Below, piece after piece: positions 61,811 to 64,000 of a stretch of 64,000 nucleotides of DNA. The stretch is from the NCBI RefSeq assembly GCF_900143075.1, contig NZ_FRCY01000001.1, positions 310,001-374,000 on the forward strand, given 5' to 3'. A program made the position numbers and the translations under genes. Source of the stretch: Cyclobacterium lianum (GTDB taxonomy: Bacteria > Bacteroidota > Bacteroidia > Cytophagales > Cyclobacteriaceae). How positions within the stretch are numbered: position 1 is the stretch's first letter; every line of letters starts with the position of its first letter. Below the pieces are notes generated by a model. That model was not told where the DNA came from and searched no databases. It worked only from the letters and a program-made list of their open reading frames with translations.

Positions 61811-64000
61811 ATGGGATATTTAACTTTAGACAGGCAGCGCGTCTTTTTTTACAGCTTGCTGACCGTATTGGCATTGGCGCTTTTTATGGTTTTTCCTGGA
61901 TTTGCACAGGTAGTCACCGTTACCGGCGAAGAAAACAACATCGACATCCAACAGGTGAACTATACGATAGCCGGGGAGGAATTGGTTCAGGTGTCCGCAG
62001 AAGGTAACCAGAACCCCAGCCCGGAAGATGTACCCGTAGTCATCAGCTCAATCATTACTTCAGAAGGACGCACCATTTTCGCTACCGTCAGGACGCCGGC
62101 TGTCAGCAACCCCAATCAAGCCATAGGTAACAACGAGATCAGACCCTCTGCCATTCAGATCGTCCGTTCGGACAATACCATCATCTCTCACCGGGACGCT
62201 ACTTTTTTTGAAAACCTGGAGGCGGTGGTTTCCACCCCCGATATCCGGTCTTATTGGGATATCAATGCGCAGCCTTCTATTCCGAGAGGTGAACAGTTTG
62301 TTGATTTGATATACGATGGCCCGGTGGTCACTTCCGGGTACCTCCTCTACACGGAGCGGGACGGAAATTCGGCCACGGATTTTATTGCGCTGGGCAGGGA
62401 CGGCGAACCCATTGAGGGGGCCAATGTCATTGAGGTCAGGGGATTTCAATGGCAGACAGGGATCCACCACATCACCAATGTTCCTGATCAGTCTCAGGAA
62501 ATGGTCCTTTTTTCGCCCGCTATATTTGAATCTGATGAACCCATTCACGGGATCAGGATCATTGCGGTGAATGAACCTGATGGGAAGCTGGTGTTTTTTG
62601 TGAATGCCATTTCTGCCACTCCAGATGTGGCAGAGCGGGTGAATAGTGAGCTGGGTGGGCAGGCCGTTTTGAATATATTCGATAACGATGAGCTGAACGG
62701 CCTTCCCCTGAACCCAATTGATGTTCAGTTGAACGTGATTGAAGACTTTCCTCCAGGTACCGCTGTGCTCAATCCCGATGGAACCGTAGATGTGGCCCCA
62801 AATACCGCACCGGGAGATTACACCCTGACATATGAAATCAGTACCGGTACCGAATCCGACCGGGCCGAAGTAACGATAGAGGTAATAGAGTATAAGCCTG
62901 AGGCATTTGACGATGCCGCCCAATTGCCCGACAGTTTTGGACAGGACAGCCTGCTGAACGTGCTGGATAATGATATCTTGAATGGTCTTCCGGCACTGAT
63001 AGAGAATGTGAATCTCAGCACACTGAGCAATGAATCACCGGCATTTATCAGCCTCACAGACGATGGTTCTGTAGATATTGCGCAAGGTATTCCAGGGGGT
63101 AGTTACACGCTGGTCTATCAGATCTGTGATTCAGCGGACCCGGGTAAATGTGATCAGGCAGCAGTAGAAATCGTAGTAGCCCCAACCGTTCTGGACGCCG
63201 TTGATGATGATTTTGGTAATGTAAATCTTAACCGGGCGGGTATTATTGGCGAGGTGCTTCCCAACGATCTCCTGAACGGTCAAGCGATAACCGAAGGAAG
63301 GGCAACCGTTGAACTGCTGGATGCAGATGGATTGAGCGGTGTCAGCCTATCACCTGAGGGGGCGTTGAGTATCCCTGAGGGCCTTCCGAATGGAATGTAT
63401 GAGCTATTGTATGAACTGAAGGAAACCATCAATCCAGGGAATACAGACCAGGCTACTATCCGCTTTTCTCTGCTGGACATACAACTGGAGGCGAATGATG
63501 ACGAGGTGATAACCGATCAGAACCAATCGGTTGACATCAATTTGCTCGAAAATGATTTTATCAATACCGGGGAGTTGCTGGTAGAGACCCTGCAGATCAT
63601 CAGCCAACCGGAAAACGGGAATCTTGTACAAAATGCAGACGGCTCTGTCACCTATGTTCCGAATGTCAATTTTTCGGGCGCAGATAGTTTTAGCTATGAA
63701 ATTTGTGAGAATACGGACAGGCAATTCTGTGACCAGGCCATGGTCAGCATTGTGGTCAGACCCATACTGCTGGAAGTAGTGAAAACGCCGAATGTTACTG
63801 AAATTCCCGTGGGAGGAATGGTAAACTACAACATTCGATTGACCAACAATTCAGCTTTTGACCTGCAGGATGTTCGGGTGGAAGACGTGCTTCCCGAAGG
63901 CTTGATGTTTTTGTCGGCAATGCCCGAACCGGCGGAAAATGATCTGTGGCTAATAGAAAATATTGCTTCAGGTGAGGTATTCAACATAGAACTTCAAGTA
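61811..64000 (+). CDS. Large secreted multi-domain surface protein, 3' end outside window
   Basis: At least 730 residues; the frame is open from ATG 61811 to the window end. Signal peptide (FFYSLLTVLALALFMVF, ending GFAQ). After an N-terminal beta domain (residues about 40-290), a unit of roughly 90-100 residues recurs: starts like VLNIFDNDELNGLPL, NVLDNDILNGLPA, EVLPNDLLNGQAI and INLLENDFINTGE, each a Ca-type DND/LND turn that is typical of cadherin-like Ig repeats. The last visible stretch, VKTPNVTEIPVGGMVNYNIRLTNN split at VGGMVNYNIRLTN, begins a DUF11 repeat. Such proteins are adhesins or cell-surface fibres and usually end in a type IX secretion signal or CHU_C domain, which would lie beyond the window. 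Confidence 0.85.
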   Translation, partial: MGYLTLDRQRVFFYSLLTVLALALFMVFPGFAQVVTVTGEENNIDIQQVNYTIAGEELVQVSAEGNQNPSPEDVPVVISSIITSEGRTIFATVRTPAVSNPNQAIGNNEIRPSAIQIVRSDNTIISHRDATFFENLEAVVSTPDIRSYWDINAQPSIPRGEQFVDLIYDGPVVTSGYLLYTERDGNSATDFIALGRDGEPIEGANVIEVRGFQWQTGIHHITNVPDQSQEMVLFSPAIFESDEPIHGIRIIAVNEPDGKLVFFVNAISATPDVAERVNSELGGQAVLNIFDNDELNGLPLNPIDVQLNVIEDFPPGTAVLNPDGTVDVAPNTAPGDYTLTYEISTGTESDRAEVTIEVIEYKPEAFDDAAQLPDSFGQDSLLNVLDNDILNGLPALIENVNLSTLSNESPAFISLTDDGSVDIAQGIPGGSYTLVYQICDSADPGKCDQAAVEIVVAPTVLDAVDDDFGNVNLNRAGIIGEVLPNDLLNGQAITEGRATVELLDADGLSGVSLSPEGALSIPEGLPNGMYELLYELKETINPGNTDQATIRFSLLDIQLEANDDEVITDQNQSVDINLLENDFINTGELLVETLQIISQPENGNLVQNADGSVTYVPNVNFSGADSFSYEICENTDRQFCDQAMVSIVVRPILLEVVKTPNVTEIPVGGMVNYNIRLTNNSAFDLQDVRVEDVLPEGLMFLSAMPEPAENDLWLIENIASGEVFNIELQV

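Noticed and set aside
1-64000. CRISPR arrays, insertion sequences, prophage genes
   Set aside because: No regularly spaced repeats, transposase or integrase motifs, or terminal inverted repeats were seen on either strand.

Overview
The window is a chromosomal segment of a Bacteroidota bacterium, most likely a Cytophagales member of the Cyclobacteriaceae type. The grounds are two SusC/SusD nutrient-uptake pairs, many short-signal lipoproteins, Bacteroidota-type promoter boxes (TAnnTTTG) directly upstream of many genes, bacillithiol synthesis (BshC) and a kynurenine-route NAD operon. The genus is inference. I see no transposase, integrase, phage module or CRISPR array.

Layout. 1-6476: two FKBP-type prolyl isomerase lipoproteins (the first truncated by the window edge), then leftward guaB, an SGNH lipoprotein and an RsmB-type RNA methyltransferase, then rightward a zinc-ribbon protein, a membrane protein and prmC. 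6529-12825: a degenerate thiamine-pyrophosphokinase-like gene (leftward), the kynurenine operon (3-hydroxyanthranilate dioxygenase, kynureninase, kynurenine 3-monooxygenase), a PLP deaminase (leftward) and an RluD-family pseudouridine synthase. 13039-13229: a tRNA-shaped non-coding RNA with a huge structured variable region and its own terminator. 13314-20463: a 1448-residue membrane-anchored AsmA/TamB-like repeat protein, pheS, an FkbM methyltransferase and a glycosyltransferase. 20526-23198: tRNA-Arg(CCU) on the minus strand and the conserved rpsP-rimM-trmD-rplS operon.

23544-41692 reads as a sugar-acquisition and 3-keto-sugar locus: two SusCD pairs, a propeller-cytochrome c lipoprotein, a DUF1080 (3-keto-disaccharide hydrolase type) lipoprotein, a DUF4432 epimerase-like protein, a mannose-isomerase-like cupin, a TIM-barrel isomerase/epimerase and a Gfo/Idh/MocA dehydrogenase. 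A plausible flow is outer-membrane import, periplasmic oxidation and cleavage of a glycoside, then cytoplasmic isomerisation and reduction.

41867-48527 is a complete six-gene EBO cluster (eboA to eboF), a widespread but poorly understood set known from cyanobacterial scytonemin export; no obvious biosynthetic cluster lies beside it. It is followed by a TMEM220-like membrane protein, a PfkB kinase and a small cysteine-rich exported protein.

50733-58579: leftward ispF-mnmD-lipoprotein operon, an M16 peptidase, and copA with a small copper-chaperone-like gene; then rightward bshC overlapping 5-formyltetrahydrofolate cyclo-ligase. 58591-64000: cell-surface genes: a small outer-membrane protein, a lipoprotein with an LruC-domain protein, and a large secreted multi-domain protein ending in a DUF11-type repeat that runs off the window.

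The two strongest leads are the tRNA-like RNA at 13039-13180 and the intact EBO cluster; the six-fold internal repeat of the giant AsmA-like protein and the keto-sugar locus follow.
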